From Treponema vincentii (GTDB taxonomy: Bacteria; Spirochaetota; Spirochaetia; Treponematales; Treponemataceae), in the NCBI RefSeq assembly GCF_018336815.1, contig NZ_CP050497.1:2480001-2544000 (forward strand): a stretch of 64,000 nucleotides of DNA, in the 5' to 3' direction. Under the pieces are notes generated by a model. It was not told the DNA's origin and ran no database searches. It saw only the letters and a list, made by a program, of their open reading frames with translations. How positions within the stretch are numbered: the first letter of the stretch is position 1; each line of letters starts with the position of its first letter. Below are positions 48,528 through 57,679 of this stretch, piece by piece. A program made the position numbers and the translations under genes.

Positions 48528-48598
48528 TCCCCGGTTGTGTAATGGTAGCACCGCAGATTCTGGTTCTGCTTGTGGGGGTTCGAATCCTCCCTGGGGAA
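48528..48598 (+). tRNA. tRNA-Gln (CTG anticodon)
   Basis: Acceptor TCCCCGG/CTGGGGA, anticodon stem GCAGA/TCTGC with loop TTCTGGT (CTG), T-loop GGTTCGAATCC. No CCA encoded. Confidence 0.95.
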
Positions 48599-48606
48599 TA
48601 CGCCGA

Positions 48607-48640
48607 AAAACCTCTAAAAATGATTATTTTTAGAGGTTTT
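48607..48640. terminator. Terminator-like hairpin after tRNA-Gln
   Basis: AAAACCTCTAAAAA / TTTTTAGAGGTTTT, perfect 14 bp with a 6-nt loop. Confidence 0.85.
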
Positions 48641-48671
48641 CGCTTAGTAGAGCAACCGATGCTCTGTTTTT

Positions 48672-48743
48672 GGTCCCTTCGTCTATCGGTTAGGACATGA
48701 GATTCTCAATCTTAAAAGACGGGTTCGATTCCCGTAGGGACCG
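48672..48743 (+). tRNA. tRNA-Glu (CTC anticodon)
   Basis: Acceptor GGTCCCT/AGGGACC, anticodon stem TGAGA/TCTTA with loop TTCTCAA (CTC), T-loop GGTTCGATTCC. Confidence 0.93.
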
Positions 48744-48809
48744 GTTCTCATTTTAGATGTACTGTTCCGTTATATATGCAAACCCCATCTTTTTTTCTAT
48801 AATGATTTT

Positions 48810-50567
48810 ATGAAAAAGTTTACCGGTTTATCTGTCTGCGACGGTCTCGTTGCATGTCGGCTTGTGTGTATTCCTGAAAACGTTATACAGGCCACCCCCG
48901 CCTACGCAATTACCGCAGAAAATATTCGCCATGAACAAGAACGGCTGCGGATTGCGGTGCAAGCTGCTCAAGAAGAGCTAAGGCAGGCGCTTACTCAATA
49001 CCGAACAACAAATGCTCCCTCAAAAGCCCCCGAACAGGCTATTTTAGAATCCCATCAAGCAATGCTTGCCGACGAAGAATTCATGCGCGGTATTTATACG
49101 GAAATAGAAACTTCGCTGACGAATGCCGAAGCAGTGCTCAAACGGAAATTAGATGAAGTTACTACGATGCTGACCGCTTCCGGCGACAGCTATCTTTGCG
49201 AACGGGCGGTTGATATTCAGGATGCTTACGAACCGGTGTTTTCTCATTTGAATCCGCAGCCTAAGCAACCACCCTCTCGATTTGTCGGCGTACAGCCGGA
49301 CACCCTGCTTGCAGCACGGGTGTTTAAACCGTCCGAAGTGCTCGAAATAAAAAAACTTGCACCCTGTGGGATTATTATGGAAGAAGGAGGCGCAACCAGT
49401 CATATTGCGATTATGGCACGAGCGTGGAACATTCCGACATTGATTGCCGTTCAAGGCCTTATGGAGTCGGCAAAAAGCGGAATGTATGCCGTGCTGGATT
49501 CCACGAACGGAACGTTGATTTTGGAACCCGATGAGGAAACCGTCGCTCAAATAAAATCTGCAGGTACTGAACAAATTGAGGTAACCGAAGAAGCACGGGA
49601 CTATGCGCAAGTGTATACGCAAGACGGTATTCCCGTTCATTTGAGTGCAAACATTGTACTTACGGAAGAATCGGAGATGTCGGCTGTTCAGAATACTGCC
49701 GGAATCGGACTCTTCCGCTCTGAATTTTTATTTTTAGGGGACAGTGATATCCCCGATGAAGAACATCAATACATAGCATACCGTACCGTTTTGGAACGGA
49801 TGGGTTCAAAACCGGTGTTGATCCGCACCTTTGATGCCGGCGCCGATAAAATGCTGAAAGAACAGGAAAACCTTTTGGAACGGAATGCGCTTCTCGGCTG
49901 GCGGGGTATTCGGTATTGTTTGGATCGACCCGAAGTCTTTAAGCCTCAGCTGCGGGCGCTGCTGCGAGCGGGGCGTACCGGCAATCTGCATATTCTTCTT
50001 CCGATGATCTCCTGTAAAAAAGAAATCATCGCAGTGCGGAAGTTAATCAAAGAGATTGAGCTGGAGTGTGAACAAAATCGGATACCGTATAAAAAAGATA
50101 TTCCGGTGGGGATTATGATAGAAGTTCCTTCCGCCGCAATCGCCGCCGACCTGTATGCACCGGCGGTCGACTTTTTTTCCATTGGTACCAACGATCTTAT
50201 TCAATACACGATGGCGGCGGATCGGGAAAACCAAACCATTGCGCATTTAGCCGACTGTTTTCAACCCGCGGTACTGCGGCTTATCCGCCATGTTATCGAA
50301 GCGGAACCGCTCCTGCACCGTACCGGCGATTCGCGCGGCGGGTTTGTATCCATGTGCGGAGAGATGGCTTCCAAGGCGGAGGCTGTTCCGCTTCTGCTTG
50401 GGATGGGGTTACGCAGGTTCAGCATGGCAGCACAGAAAATACCGGAGATTGCGCAGCGCATCGAATCTATCCGGCTTTCCGATGCAGAGGCTCTCTACAA
50501 AGCTGTCAGCCGGTTTGACAGCTCCGAAGAAATCCGCCGCGAAACGATGGAGCGATTCCCACTGTAG
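48810..50567 (+). CDS. ptsI: PTS enzyme I (phosphoenolpyruvate-protein phosphotransferase)
   Basis: Passes phosphate from PEP to HPr. The 585-aa protein has the N-domain, the phosphohistidine site GIIMEEGGATSHIAIMARA, the PEP-binding TAGIGLFRSEFLF and TFDAGADK, and the C-terminal DFFSIGTNDLIQY and MCGEMASK motifs. No ptsH or sugar permease is nearby; in treponemes a reduced PTS often serves regulation, which is inference here. TATAAT at 48798-48803 lies only 6 bp before the ATG and there is no Shine-Dalgarno, so it may be leaderless. Confidence 0.96.
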   Translation: MKKFTGLSVCDGLVACRLVCIPENVIQATPAYAITAENIRHEQERLRIAVQAAQEELRQALTQYRTTNAPSKAPEQAILESHQAMLADEEFMRGIYTEIETSLTNAEAVLKRKLDEVTTMLTASGDSYLCERAVDIQDAYEPVFSHLNPQPKQPPSRFVGVQPDTLLAARVFKPSEVLEIKKLAPCGIIMEEGGATSHIAIMARAWNIPTLIAVQGLMESAKSGMYAVLDSTNGTLILEPDEETVAQIKSAGTEQIEVTEEARDYAQVYTQDGIPVHLSANIVLTEESEMSAVQNTAGIGLFRSEFLFLGDSDIPDEEHQYIAYRTVLERMGSKPVLIRTFDAGADKMLKEQENLLERNALLGWRGIRYCLDRPEVFKPQLRALLRAGRTGNLHILLPMISCKKEIIAVRKLIKEIELECEQNRIPYKKDIPVGIMIEVPSAAIAADLYAPAVDFFSIGTNDLIQYTMAADRENQTIAHLADCFQPAVLRLIRHVIEAEPLLHRTGDSRGGFVSMCGEMASKAEAVPLLLGMGLRRFSMAAQKIPEIAQRIESIRLSDAEALYKAVSRFDSSEEIRRETMERFPL

Positions 50568-50577
50568 GAGCAATATA

Positions 50578-51712
50578 TTATTCATACTTATATTGTATAA
50601 AGCTATTTACCTTGTTTCGTTTACAGGTATCTTTAAACAGAATTTTTTCATTAGGATTTTCGTCTCTTACTTTTTCCAATTGCTCAATTAAAACTTCATA
50701 CGCTTCAGAGAAATTATTGTTCTTCTTATATTTTGCTTTATTAGCTAACAATTTAAAAATCCCATCTTCAATTTTATAGGTGACATTATTATTAACAAGA
50801 GAGAGTTTTAATCCTTCTATAAATTCTTCGTAATCTAATGATTGATGGAAAGTTACAAAACCAATTTGACCGGATACAATTTCACCTTGTTCATCGTCAA
50901 TGTCAATCAAAAACTTATTATATTCTGCCATAACTTTTTGATGGTCATCAAAATCTTTAAACGAAGGATTTATAAGTGATACTGCAAGAGAAGCGGTAAT
51001 ATATGTTTTACCTGTTCCATGCGCCCCTTGTAAAATAATATTTTTCTTTGTACGTAAGATACCGGTATAATTTTTTATTTTATTTAACATATCTTTTTCT
51101 CCACTATATATTGAGATGAGATTGATTACATCTTGTTCAGAATACTGATAGCAATTAGAAAACGTAACTCCTCTATTTATCTTTAAATAATCCTTTTCTT
51201 TGAGCTTGTAAATACAAACTTTACAGCCGTTAGCAAAACTTTGTGCGTCATAAAAATCAAAGTCAGGATATGTCGAACTAATTAAATCATTTTCATCTAT
51301 ATCTGAAATATCAAAATCTGATAAAGCAAATCCCTCGCTTTTTTACAATGCCAATTGCTTTTACTATACGACCACTATTTATAAGTAATATATCATCGGG
51401 CATGACGTTATTTTTAAACTTATCTCTACAATCTTCATCTCCGACAAAAACTATTTGTAACTTCAAAAATACATCAAGAATCTCTCTGTCATTATAATCG
51501 ATGTAATTGCTCTTTTCTATATCCGCTTCACTGATAATACCTGTTAATTCTTTTACGAGCGGAGATAATGTGATGGTTTGCTGTGTTTCTCCGATAGAGG
51601 TTTTGAAAAAATCTTCAACCAACCGCGAAAGACTTTTGTTGTTGTTTGCCACATAGCGTTTCATTGCATCGATAATATCCTTTTCCATTTTTAATGTTAA
51701 TTTTGCTTGCAT
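50578..51712 (-). pseudogene. Chimeric remnant: antitoxin-type N-terminus joined to a truncated McrB-like ATPase
   Basis: The gene starts at 51712 (after AGAGGTGCTGTAG) with MQAKLTLKMEKDIIDAMKRY and LSPLVKELTGIISEADIE, typical of DUF6364-type antitoxins. It then passes through DREILDVFLK, which looks like the first strand of a PIN toxin, into an EVE/PUA-like segment (DDILLINSGRIVKAIGIV), and after a +1 frameshift in a T6 run (51335-51340) into an AAA ATPase with Walker A GAHGTGKT and VTFHQSLDYEEFIEGL, as in McrB of McrBC restriction. The ATPase stops before Walker B and the arginine finger, 11 bp from the end of ptsI. The stretch is much more AT-rich than its neighbours. It is a deletion-fused, inactive defence/TA island. 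Confidence 0.65.
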
Positions 51713-51727
51713 CTACAGCACCTCTTG

Positions 51728-51752
51728 TACGTATAGATATAATTGATACGTA
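51728..51752. promoter_or_regulatory. Operator-like inverted repeat upstream of the antitoxin-type gene
   Basis: TACGTAT (51728-51734) and ATACGTA (51746-51752) form perfect 7-bp arms 11 bp apart, overlapping an AT-rich minus-strand promoter region (TTGACG at about 51758). This is the arrangement of autoregulated toxin-antitoxin operons. Confidence 0.5.
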
Positions 51753-51782
51753 TCGTCAAGAATTATTATTTCTGCTAGGTGC

Positions 51783-51811
51783 TTGAGAGAGCTGCGGTAA
51801 TTTTCTATAAT
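51783..51811 (+). promoter_or_regulatory. Promoter of der
   Basis: TTGAGA (51783-51788), 17 bp, TATAAT (51806-51811), 21 bp before the ATG, with AAGGAAAGAGA as ribosome-binding site. Confidence 0.8.
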
Positions 51812-51832
51812 CACGTCCGATAAGGAAAGAGA

Positions 51833-53356
51833 ATGAGTAAAAATCGCAGGATAAATACAGAAAGAGACGATAGAAATGAAGTAGGCAATACCGATACGAT
51901 AATGCACGGGCACACAGCAGCGGATGCAGGACTGGAATTTCCAGATGCAGACCCTACAGCTTCGGAAGGAACGGAAGGTGGGTTCGATTACCGCAAAAAA
52001 TACGAGAACACGCCGCTTGTGGTGATAGCAGGGCGGCCGAATGTAGGAAAGTCTACCCTATTCAACCGGTTTTTGCGGAAGCGCCGCGCTATTACCGACC
52101 CGACCCCCGGCGTAACCCGCGACCCCATCGAGGAGCAGGCAATTATCAACGGGAAGCCGGTACGGCTGATGGACACGGGCGGTTTTAAGCTGACCCGCAG
52201 CGGCGACAAAAAAGAAGACTTGATGGATGAGCTGGTTATAGAAAAAACGCAGGAAGCGCTCCGCCGTGCCGATAAAATTCTTCTATTATTAGAAGCTTCT
52301 GCACCCACAGCGGAAGACGAAGAGTTTATCCGCTTTCTGCGTCCCTACTGGGATAAGCTCATCACGGCGGTAAATAAAACCGAAGGCGGGCGCGGCGAAG
52401 CGGAAGCCTATAACTATCTCAGCTTCGGTTTCCCGACGCTCCTGTGTATCAGTGCCGAACACGGGGACAATATCACGCCGCTTGCCGAAGAGATAACCAA
52501 GGGCTTGGACTTTTCGCAGGTATGCGAAGCGCCCGCCGATACTGCGATCCGCATCGCGCTCATTGGAAAACCGAACACCGGTAAGTCCACGCTTAGCAAC
52601 TACCTCACCAAGACCTCCGCATCGATTGTTTCGGAGATTGCCGGTACAACACGCGATGTGGTGGAAGGTGAGTTTTTCTATAAAGACAGACAGTTTATCA
52701 TTCAGGACACCGCCGGCATCAGGCGTAAAACAAAGGTAAAAGAGGATATCGAGTATTACTCGGTTGTCCGTGCAATGAAGAGCTTGGAACATGCCGACAT
52801 TGTGTTTCACCTGATCGATGCGGAGGAAGGGCTAACCGAACAGGATAAAAAAATCATCGTGCAGGCGACCAAGCGGGGGCTGGGCGTCATCTTTGTGTTG
52901 AATAAATGGGATTTGGTGAAAGGCGAAAAAAAATTCCGCGATGCGGAGCAACATATCAAGATTATGTTCGGCAAGATGGAATATGCCCCGATTGTGCCGG
53001 TGTCCGCGCAGAACGGAAGCGGCATTCCCGACCTCTTGAACACCGCACTGGAACTCTTCGATCAGCTCACCAAAAAGGTAGAAACCTCTGCACTCAACCT
53101 CGCGCTCAAGGACTGGCTCGAGGCGGTGCCTCCTCCGCACGGGCAGCGTAATTCTTTCACGCTTAAATATATGGTGCAAACTTCCGCACGACCGGTTGAG
53201 TTTTTAATTTTTGCCAATAAACCCGACCTTGTCTCCGAATCCTATCTCCGGTACATTACCAACCGAATACGCAAAGACCTCGGCTTTACATCGATTCCCT
53301 TTTTGGTACGGGTAAAGGGCAGCCGGGTAAAATGGGAAGACAGGGTAAAACCGTGA
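51833..53356 (+). CDS. der: Ribosome-assembly GTPase Der (EngA)
   Basis: Tandem-GTPase factor for 50S maturation. The 507-aa protein has a ~55-residue charged N-terminal extension, then domain 1 (GRPNVGKST, DTGGF, NKTE), domain 2 (GKPNTGKST, DTAGIRRK, NKWD) and the KH-like C-domain (RPVEFLIFANKPDLV). The first domain's guanine-specificity motif is NKTE, where Asp is normal. The stop codon overlaps the GTG of the MerR gene. Confidence 0.97.
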   Translation: MSKNRRINTERDDRNEVGNTDTIMHGHTAADAGLEFPDADPTASEGTEGGFDYRKKYENTPLVVIAGRPNVGKSTLFNRFLRKRRAITDPTPGVTRDPIEEQAIINGKPVRLMDTGGFKLTRSGDKKEDLMDELVIEKTQEALRRADKILLLLEASAPTAEDEEFIRFLRPYWDKLITAVNKTEGGRGEAEAYNYLSFGFPTLLCISAEHGDNITPLAEEITKGLDFSQVCEAPADTAIRIALIGKPNTGKSTLSNYLTKTSASIVSEIAGTTRDVVEGEFFYKDRQFIIQDTAGIRRKTKVKEDIEYYSVVRAMKSLEHADIVFHLIDAEEGLTEQDKKIIVQATKRGLGVIFVLNKWDLVKGEKKFRDAEQHIKIMFGKMEYAPIVPVSAQNGSGIPDLLNTALELFDQLTKKVETSALNLALKDWLEAVPPPHGQRNSFTLKYMVQTSARPVEFLIFANKPDLVSESYLRYITNRIRKDLGFTSIPFLVRVKGSRVKWEDRVKP

Positions 53357-53697
53357 CAGGCTTTTCCATCGGCGAAGTTGAAAAGATAACCGGCATTAAG
53401 GCGCATGTTCTCCGCTACTGGGAGCAGGCGCTGCCCTTTTTGCGGCCGCAAAAGGATGAGCAGGGGCGACGGCTGTATACCGACCATCACCTCGATTTAA
53501 TCTTCCGTATGAAGTATTTGATTGAGATACGGAAGTTTACGCTTGAAGGCGCAGGGCAACAACTCCTTTCCGATCTTTCCGGCAAGGGAGGGAGCAGCCG
53601 TATCACCGAACTTTCCGGCATCCGCAGTGAATTGCTCGATATGTACCGGCTGCTGCAAAGAAATAAAAATGTGTTTAAACCGGCTCCCGAATCCTAA
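53353..53697 (+). CDS. MerR-family transcriptional regulator
   Basis: The start is GTG at 53353, overlapping the der stop (GTGA), which implies translational coupling. The 114-aa product has the MerR winged helix (FSIGEVEKITGIKAHVLRYWEQALPFLRPQKDEQGRRLYTDHHLDLI) and a short coiled-coil, but no Cys-rich effector domain, so it is close to the HspR/GlnR-like short MerR group. The target is unknown. Confidence 0.88.
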   Translation: MTGFSIGEVEKITGIKAHVLRYWEQALPFLRPQKDEQGRRLYTDHHLDLIFRMKYLIEIRKFTLEGAGQQLLSDLSGKGGSSRITELSGIRSELLDMYRLLQRNKNVFKPAPES

Positions 53698-53747
53698 CAA
53701 CCGGATTTGAAGCGGCACCTATAGCTTTTTGGTTTACTGCCGATACT

Positions 53748-54791
53748 ATGAAAGCTATGGTAGTACCTTTACCGAAAAAAATCGCTTTGTTTTTTTGTGC
53801 AGCCGTGCTTTATACAGTCGGCGCTTATACCTATGATTCCGTCAATCCTGAAAGGAACACCACCGTACCGCAGGGACAGATTGAATGGAAGCCGGTCTTT
53901 CCCCGCGCCCTTTTCCTCGATAGGTCAGAGATTGCCGTGATGGAAACAGGCGGTCTGGCAGGTCCTATTGAGTATCAGGATATTATAAAGAACAGAGAGC
54001 GAGCGGAACAAGGCTTACAATCGGTATTGCTCAATAGCGATGTTTTTGCCCTGTACGGAAAGCCTAATGCCCGCACGATGGGGATACTCGGTCAGTATTC
54101 GCTTGAAGAGATTGAACCGATTATGAACGAATTCGTTAAACTCTACGACTCCGCAAACGGCAATCGAAAAATCATCCCCGCATTTTATATCATTTACGGT
54201 ACCTGTTGGCCTGCCGGCGAAATCGGTATACTTTCTACCGCTATTGTAGAGCAGTATATTACATTTGCAGCGGAACGGGGTTGGTATGTGTTCCTCGACC
54301 ATCAAATCGGAAAGTATCCGGTTGCCGAGGCAACGAAAAAATTGCTCCCGTTCTTAAAATATCCGAATGTTCATCTCGCACTTGATCCCGAATGGCGTAC
54401 CACAAAACCGATGCAGGAAATCGGCTCTGTGACGGCAGAGGAAATCAACGAAGCGCAGCAAATAATACAGAACTATATGATTGAGCATGGTATCGGCGGC
54501 AGGCGTATGTTGGTTATCCATCAGTTTAATGCGCGGATGATTAAACAGCGGCAATTAGTAAAAAGCAATTATGAGCGGGTGCAGCTCATCCACTGTTCCG
54601 ACGGTTTTGGATCGCCGAAGTTAAAAAAAGAGACGTATGCGTATAATGCAGCGGCAAAAAATATTCCGCTCAAATCTTTCAAGCTTTTTTTGAAGCCGAT
54701 GGTTGAGGGCGCCGGGTATGATATTCCAATTATGAAACCGGAAGAAGTATTTTCGCTTAAACCGCGCCCATATTTGATTATGTATCAATAG
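53748..54791 (+). CDS. Exported protein of unknown function
   Basis: A 347-aa protein with an N-terminal signal or anchor (KKIALFFCAAVLYTVGAYTY). I do not recognise a named family. Alternating strands and helices such as IIPAFYIIYGTCWPAGE, GWYVFLDHQIGKYPVAE, VHLALDPEWRT and RMLVIHQFNARMI suggest a TIM-barrel-like enzyme fold, with acidic residues at strand ends; this is inference. It is transcribed alone, towards the convergent tmRNA gene. Confidence 0.75.
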   Translation: MKAMVVPLPKKIALFFCAAVLYTVGAYTYDSVNPERNTTVPQGQIEWKPVFPRALFLDRSEIAVMETGGLAGPIEYQDIIKNRERAEQGLQSVLLNSDVFALYGKPNARTMGILGQYSLEEIEPIMNEFVKLYDSANGNRKIIPAFYIIYGTCWPAGEIGILSTAIVEQYITFAAERGWYVFLDHQIGKYPVAEATKKLLPFLKYPNVHLALDPEWRTTKPMQEIGSVTAEEINEAQQIIQNYMIEHGIGGRRMLVIHQFNARMIKQRQLVKSNYERVQLIHCSDGFGSPKLKKETYAYNAAAKNIPLKSFKLFLKPMVEGAGYDIPIMKPEEVFSLKPRPYLIMYQ

Positions 54792-54801
54792 GAAGGAACG
54801 T

Positions 54802-55147
54802 TGGAGATGGGGGGAATTGAACCCCCGTCCTAAAAAGAGATACAGGAGCATCTACAGGTTTATCGGCGCGAGGTGATTGTCGGGATCCGGTGTCAGCGCC
54901 GAAAGCGTCGAATCCGTATTGCGGGAAGTGTCCTTTCTACCGTCCGCATCCGGTAAAAAGCAAGCTCCGAATAGCGTCGGAACTCTACCTCGCTCGGAAG
55001 CAACACTCGGTAGGTTCCGCGATTACGCAGCTAATGCGTAGTCGGAACTGTCATTGTTGGCAGTTATAAAGTTTGCCGCTTTTTAGGAGCACGGCTCTCC
55101 ACCTGCAACTCAAGCCTCTGCTTCCTAGTCGAAACCGGAACATCCCC
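54802..55147 (-). ncRNA. ssrA: Transfer-messenger RNA
   Basis: On the minus strand the 5' end GGGGATGTTCCGGTTTCGAC pairs with the 3' end CATCTCC, and the T-arm GGGGGTTCAATTCCCCC precedes it. The tag frame, starting from a resume codon after AAACTTTATAACT, encodes ANNDSSDYALAA followed by TAA. Pseudoknot-forming GC-rich segments fill the rest. It rescues stalled ribosomes and tags the nascent protein for degradation. Confidence 0.95.
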
Positions 55148-55288
55148 ATGCTTGGTTTGATCGAATATACGGATTTATACGGTTACTGTCAAGCCTGTTG
55201 ATTCCGATTGCTTCTGATGCAATGCGTATACTTGCAATTTTTCATATCCATTGTTATAATTTTACTATCATAATTCCGGAGGAATTTT

Positions 55289-55708
55289 ATGCAAAAGATA
55301 TGCCGTTGTTTCATTTTCTGTATTATACTGTTCGGAGCAGTAAGCGTATTTCCGCTCGCAGCCGAATCAAAAGAAGCTGATGTATATTATGTCAACACTC
55401 AGCTTTTGAAGATATTTACCCATCCAAAGGGTTACTATGTCATCTATCGTCGGGCAGGGTTAGAGACCGGAGAAGCATTTATCCCGTTCGAATGGTTCAG
55501 CCCAAAAGAAAACAAGGCTGATATTGCGTTTATTAATACCCGTATTAATCCCTATCTCTCTTTCTTTATCCGCGATGGAAAATGTGAATACATTAAAATT
55601 TCTGCTCCACGACAAGATTTAAATACCCCAACATGGGGGCTTTTATCCAATCCTCAACAATATAATGATAAATTTGACGGAGTAGAGTCACTCGCGCTTG
55701 AGTTCTAA
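55289..55708 (+). CDS. Small exported protein of unknown function
   Basis: A 139-aa protein with a signal peptide (MQKICRCFIFCIILFGAVSVFPLAAES) and a strong ribosome-binding site (CCGGAGGAATTTT). The mature part is strand-rich: VYYVNTQLLKIFTHPKGYYVIYR and GEAFIPFEWFSPKE. Similar short proteins occur in treponemes as far as I recall, without known function. Confidence 0.78.
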   Translation: MQKICRCFIFCIILFGAVSVFPLAAESKEADVYYVNTQLLKIFTHPKGYYVIYRRAGLETGEAFIPFEWFSPKENKADIAFINTRINPYLSFFIRDGKCEYIKISAPRQDLNTPTWGLLSNPQQYNDKFDGVESLALEF

Positions 55709-55729
55709 TCCGTATCGGAAATTGGCATA

Positions 55730-55766
55730 AGGAGTTCTAAAAATCCGATTGATTTTCAGAGCTCCT
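55730..55766 (+). terminator. Terminator-like hairpin
   Basis: AGGAGTTCTAAAAATC pairs with GATTTTCAGAGCTCCT (two non-Watson-Crick positions) around a 5-nt loop. Confidence 0.55.
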
Positions 55767-55825
55767 CGTCGGCTTAAAAATAGCTTGGAGCTATATGCCT
55801 GTTTTCCATTTAAACTAGGTTATTC

Positions 55826-56819
55826 ATGGCTAATATTATTACACCTGCCGTTCCGCAGAAATTAATCGATTTTTTGCATTCATATCCGATGTTCCTCATA
55901 GCCGGTCATAAAGAGCCTGACGGAGACTGTATCGGAAGCAGTATTGCGATGTCTCTTTTCTTACAACGACTCGGAAAAAAAACGCAGCTGCTTTCTGCAG
56001 GGCCGTTCCAACGGTCTGAAATACGGATATATGAATCGCTTTTTTTCTGCGCAGGTACCGGAAGCGCTCATCAAACACCCTGAAAACACAGGCGTCATCA
56101 TTGTTGACTGTTCGGGAATAGATCGGACGGGCGACATTGCCGAACAATTAAAAAACTTTCCTTCAATCTGCATTGATCACCACGCTACCAATACGATGAA
56201 TGAAGCAGGATCGCTTGTATATGCAGAAGCTCCTTCAACAACATTTATTATCCAAACAATCATCGAAAAGATGACCGGCTCCGTAACACGGGATGAAGCG
56301 GAGATGCTGTTTTTCGGGCTTTGTACCGACACCGGTTTTTTCCGCCACTTGGATGAACGGAGCGGCGAGGTTTTTGCTCATACAGCACGGTTGGTACAGG
56401 CGGGGGCAAACCCGAAATACACCTTTGCAGCCATTAACGGCGGTAAGTCATTCGGCTCACGGACGCTTATCTCGCGCGTATTAGCCCGTATGAAGCCGTA
56501 TTATGACGGAAGGCTTATCGTTTCGTATGAAACGTATCAGGATAAGCAAGAAATCGGCATCGAAAACAGAGATTCCGATATGGCATATCAGCTTATCCAG
56601 AGCATTGCAGGAGTAAAGGCAATTTGTATTGTCCGGCAGGATACCGAAACACATTGCAGCGTCGGCTTCCGATCTCTCGATACCATCGATGTTAGCATTA
56701 TTGCCTCTTCATTCGGCGGCGGCGGGCATAAGCAGGCCGCAGGGCTTTATATAGAAGGAATTGCCGAACAATTAATACCGAAGTTTGTCGCAGCGTTTGC
56801 CCCGCAGTTTCAAAATTGA
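55826..56819 (+). CDS. DHH-family phosphoesterase (NrnA-like nanoRNase/pAp phosphatase), with a +1 frameshift
   Basis: Degrades 2-5-nt RNAs or pAp. The first part reads AGHKEPDGDCIGSSIAMS, the DHH motif I. After YES the frame is lost at a T7 run (56040-56046); with six T it continues as LFSAQVPEALIKHPENTGVIIVDCSGIDRTG, then CIDHHATN, LCTDTGFFRHL and the DHHA1 motif GGGGHKQAAG. The reconstructed protein is 330 aa, the normal family length, with all metal ligands. The unbroken second part argues for a homopolymer over-call. Confidence 0.87.
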
Positions 56820-56828
56820 TATTTACAG

Positions 56829-56886
56829 GGCAACCGCATTATAAAATATTTGCAGCGGTTGCCTTCCTTCTGTGCGAAATTTCATA
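56829..56886 (-). repeat. Module B repeat, inverted, with an MHE inserted in its hairpin
   Basis: GGCAACCGC…GCGGTTGCC, then TTCCTTCTGTGCGAAATTT. The partner arm AAATTTCGCAC is found only at 57038-57048, beyond a 140-bp MHE copy. Confidence 0.8.
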
Positions 56887-56890
56887 GGTA

Positions 56891-57030
56891 TAAGGTGAGC
56901 GTCTACAATGACACCGCTCACCTTAACCGTCAAGTTTTCTTTCGAAAACTTGCGTATTGATGTGTGCGCTTTTCGCGCACGAATGCAACAGTTTCCAAAA
57001 TTCATATTTTGTTCAACTGTTGCATTTTAA
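56891..57030 (+). repeat. MHE copy 1 (multi-hairpin element)
   Basis: Four hairpins in series: AAGGTGAGCG/CGCTCACCTT, GTTTTC/GAAAAC, GTGCGC/GCGCAC and GCAACAGTT…AACTGTTGC, ending ATTTTAA. The order, spacing and ends equal those of the copies at 60.2 and 61.0 kb, while stems differ and stay paired. It sits inside a module B hairpin. Confidence 0.8.
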
Positions 57031-57040
57031 GGAAATAAAA

Positions 57041-57293
57041 TTTCGCACATTTTTCCAGCAAAGGGGGAAACGCATCAGGCAAAATAGATAAAAATCGCGG
57101 AAAAATTGAGACTGTGAGACCATTTGAACCATCTTCAACTGTTGTACATCCGTGTACAACAGTTGAAGGCGAATTTTGGCAAAGCCAAAATATCGCTGCT
57201 ATATGGAACCACTGCCCTCCTTGGCAGTTCCGGTTGAGTAGTCTCAATTTTTCCGCGGGGGTGTTAAAAAAACGACCTGATGCGTTTCCCCTG
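57041..57293. repeat. NIR element copy 4 (beta left, alpha right, towards rpmB)
   Basis: Outer 16-bp perfect repeat GGGGAAACGCATCAGG (57064-57079) / CCTGATGCGTTTCCCC (57276-57291); inner 18-bp perfect repeat CGCGGAAAAATTGAGACT (57096-57113) / AGTCTCAATTTTTCCGCG (57240-57257). The interior has hairpins at 57133-57168 (15-bp stem, loop ATCCGT), 57173-57191 and 57212-57227 (loop CTCCTT). The 56820-57391 gap has no gene. Confidence 0.88.
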
Positions 57294-57311
57294 TTGATAT
57301 TCATTCACCTC

Positions 57312-57340
57312 TTTACATAATATTCCTTTTACAGTATACT
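57312..57340 (+). promoter_or_regulatory. Promoter of rpmB
   Basis: TTTACA (57312-57317), 17 bp, TATACT (57335-57340), about 19 bp after the end of the NIR alpha half. Confidence 0.75.
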
Positions 57341-57391
57341 ATCCTGCGTTTTATTTTGAATGCTGATAGATAAAGCTAAGGAAGGTGAACT

Positions 57392-57583
57392 ATGGCACGC
57401 AGATGCGATATTTGTGGAAAAGGGCCGATGAGCGGTAATACGGTTAGTAAATCAATGAATCACCAACGCCGCGTATGGCGCCCCAACCTTATCGACGTAA
57501 AAACGGAAATTGATGGAAGAACGTTAACCCTGAAACTGTGTTCCCGCTGCTTAAAGAGCAACTATGTTGTTAAGAAAGTCTAA
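57392..57583 (+). CDS. rpmB: 50S ribosomal protein L28
   Basis: 63 aa; MARRCDICGKGPMSGNTVS, NHQRRVWRPNL and LCSRCLKSNYV with a four-Cys zinc site (CxxC…CxxC). Start after AAGGAAGGTGAACT; own promoter and terminator, so monocistronic. Confidence 0.97.
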   Translation: MARRCDICGKGPMSGNTVSKSMNHQRRVWRPNLIDVKTEIDGRTLTLKLCSRCLKSNYVVKKV

Positions 57584-57604
57584 GCACCCGTTTTTTATTC
57601 TTGT

Positions 57605-57637
57605 TAAAAAGAGTCCTCAGTAAGGACTCTTTTTTTA
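57605..57637 (+). terminator. rpmB terminator
   Basis: AGAGTCCT (57610-57617) / AGGACTCT (57623-57630) followed by a run of seven T. Confidence 0.93.
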
Positions 57638-57679
57638 TATCTGCTCGATATTCCAACAAAATCACCTGAGGTATAAGGA

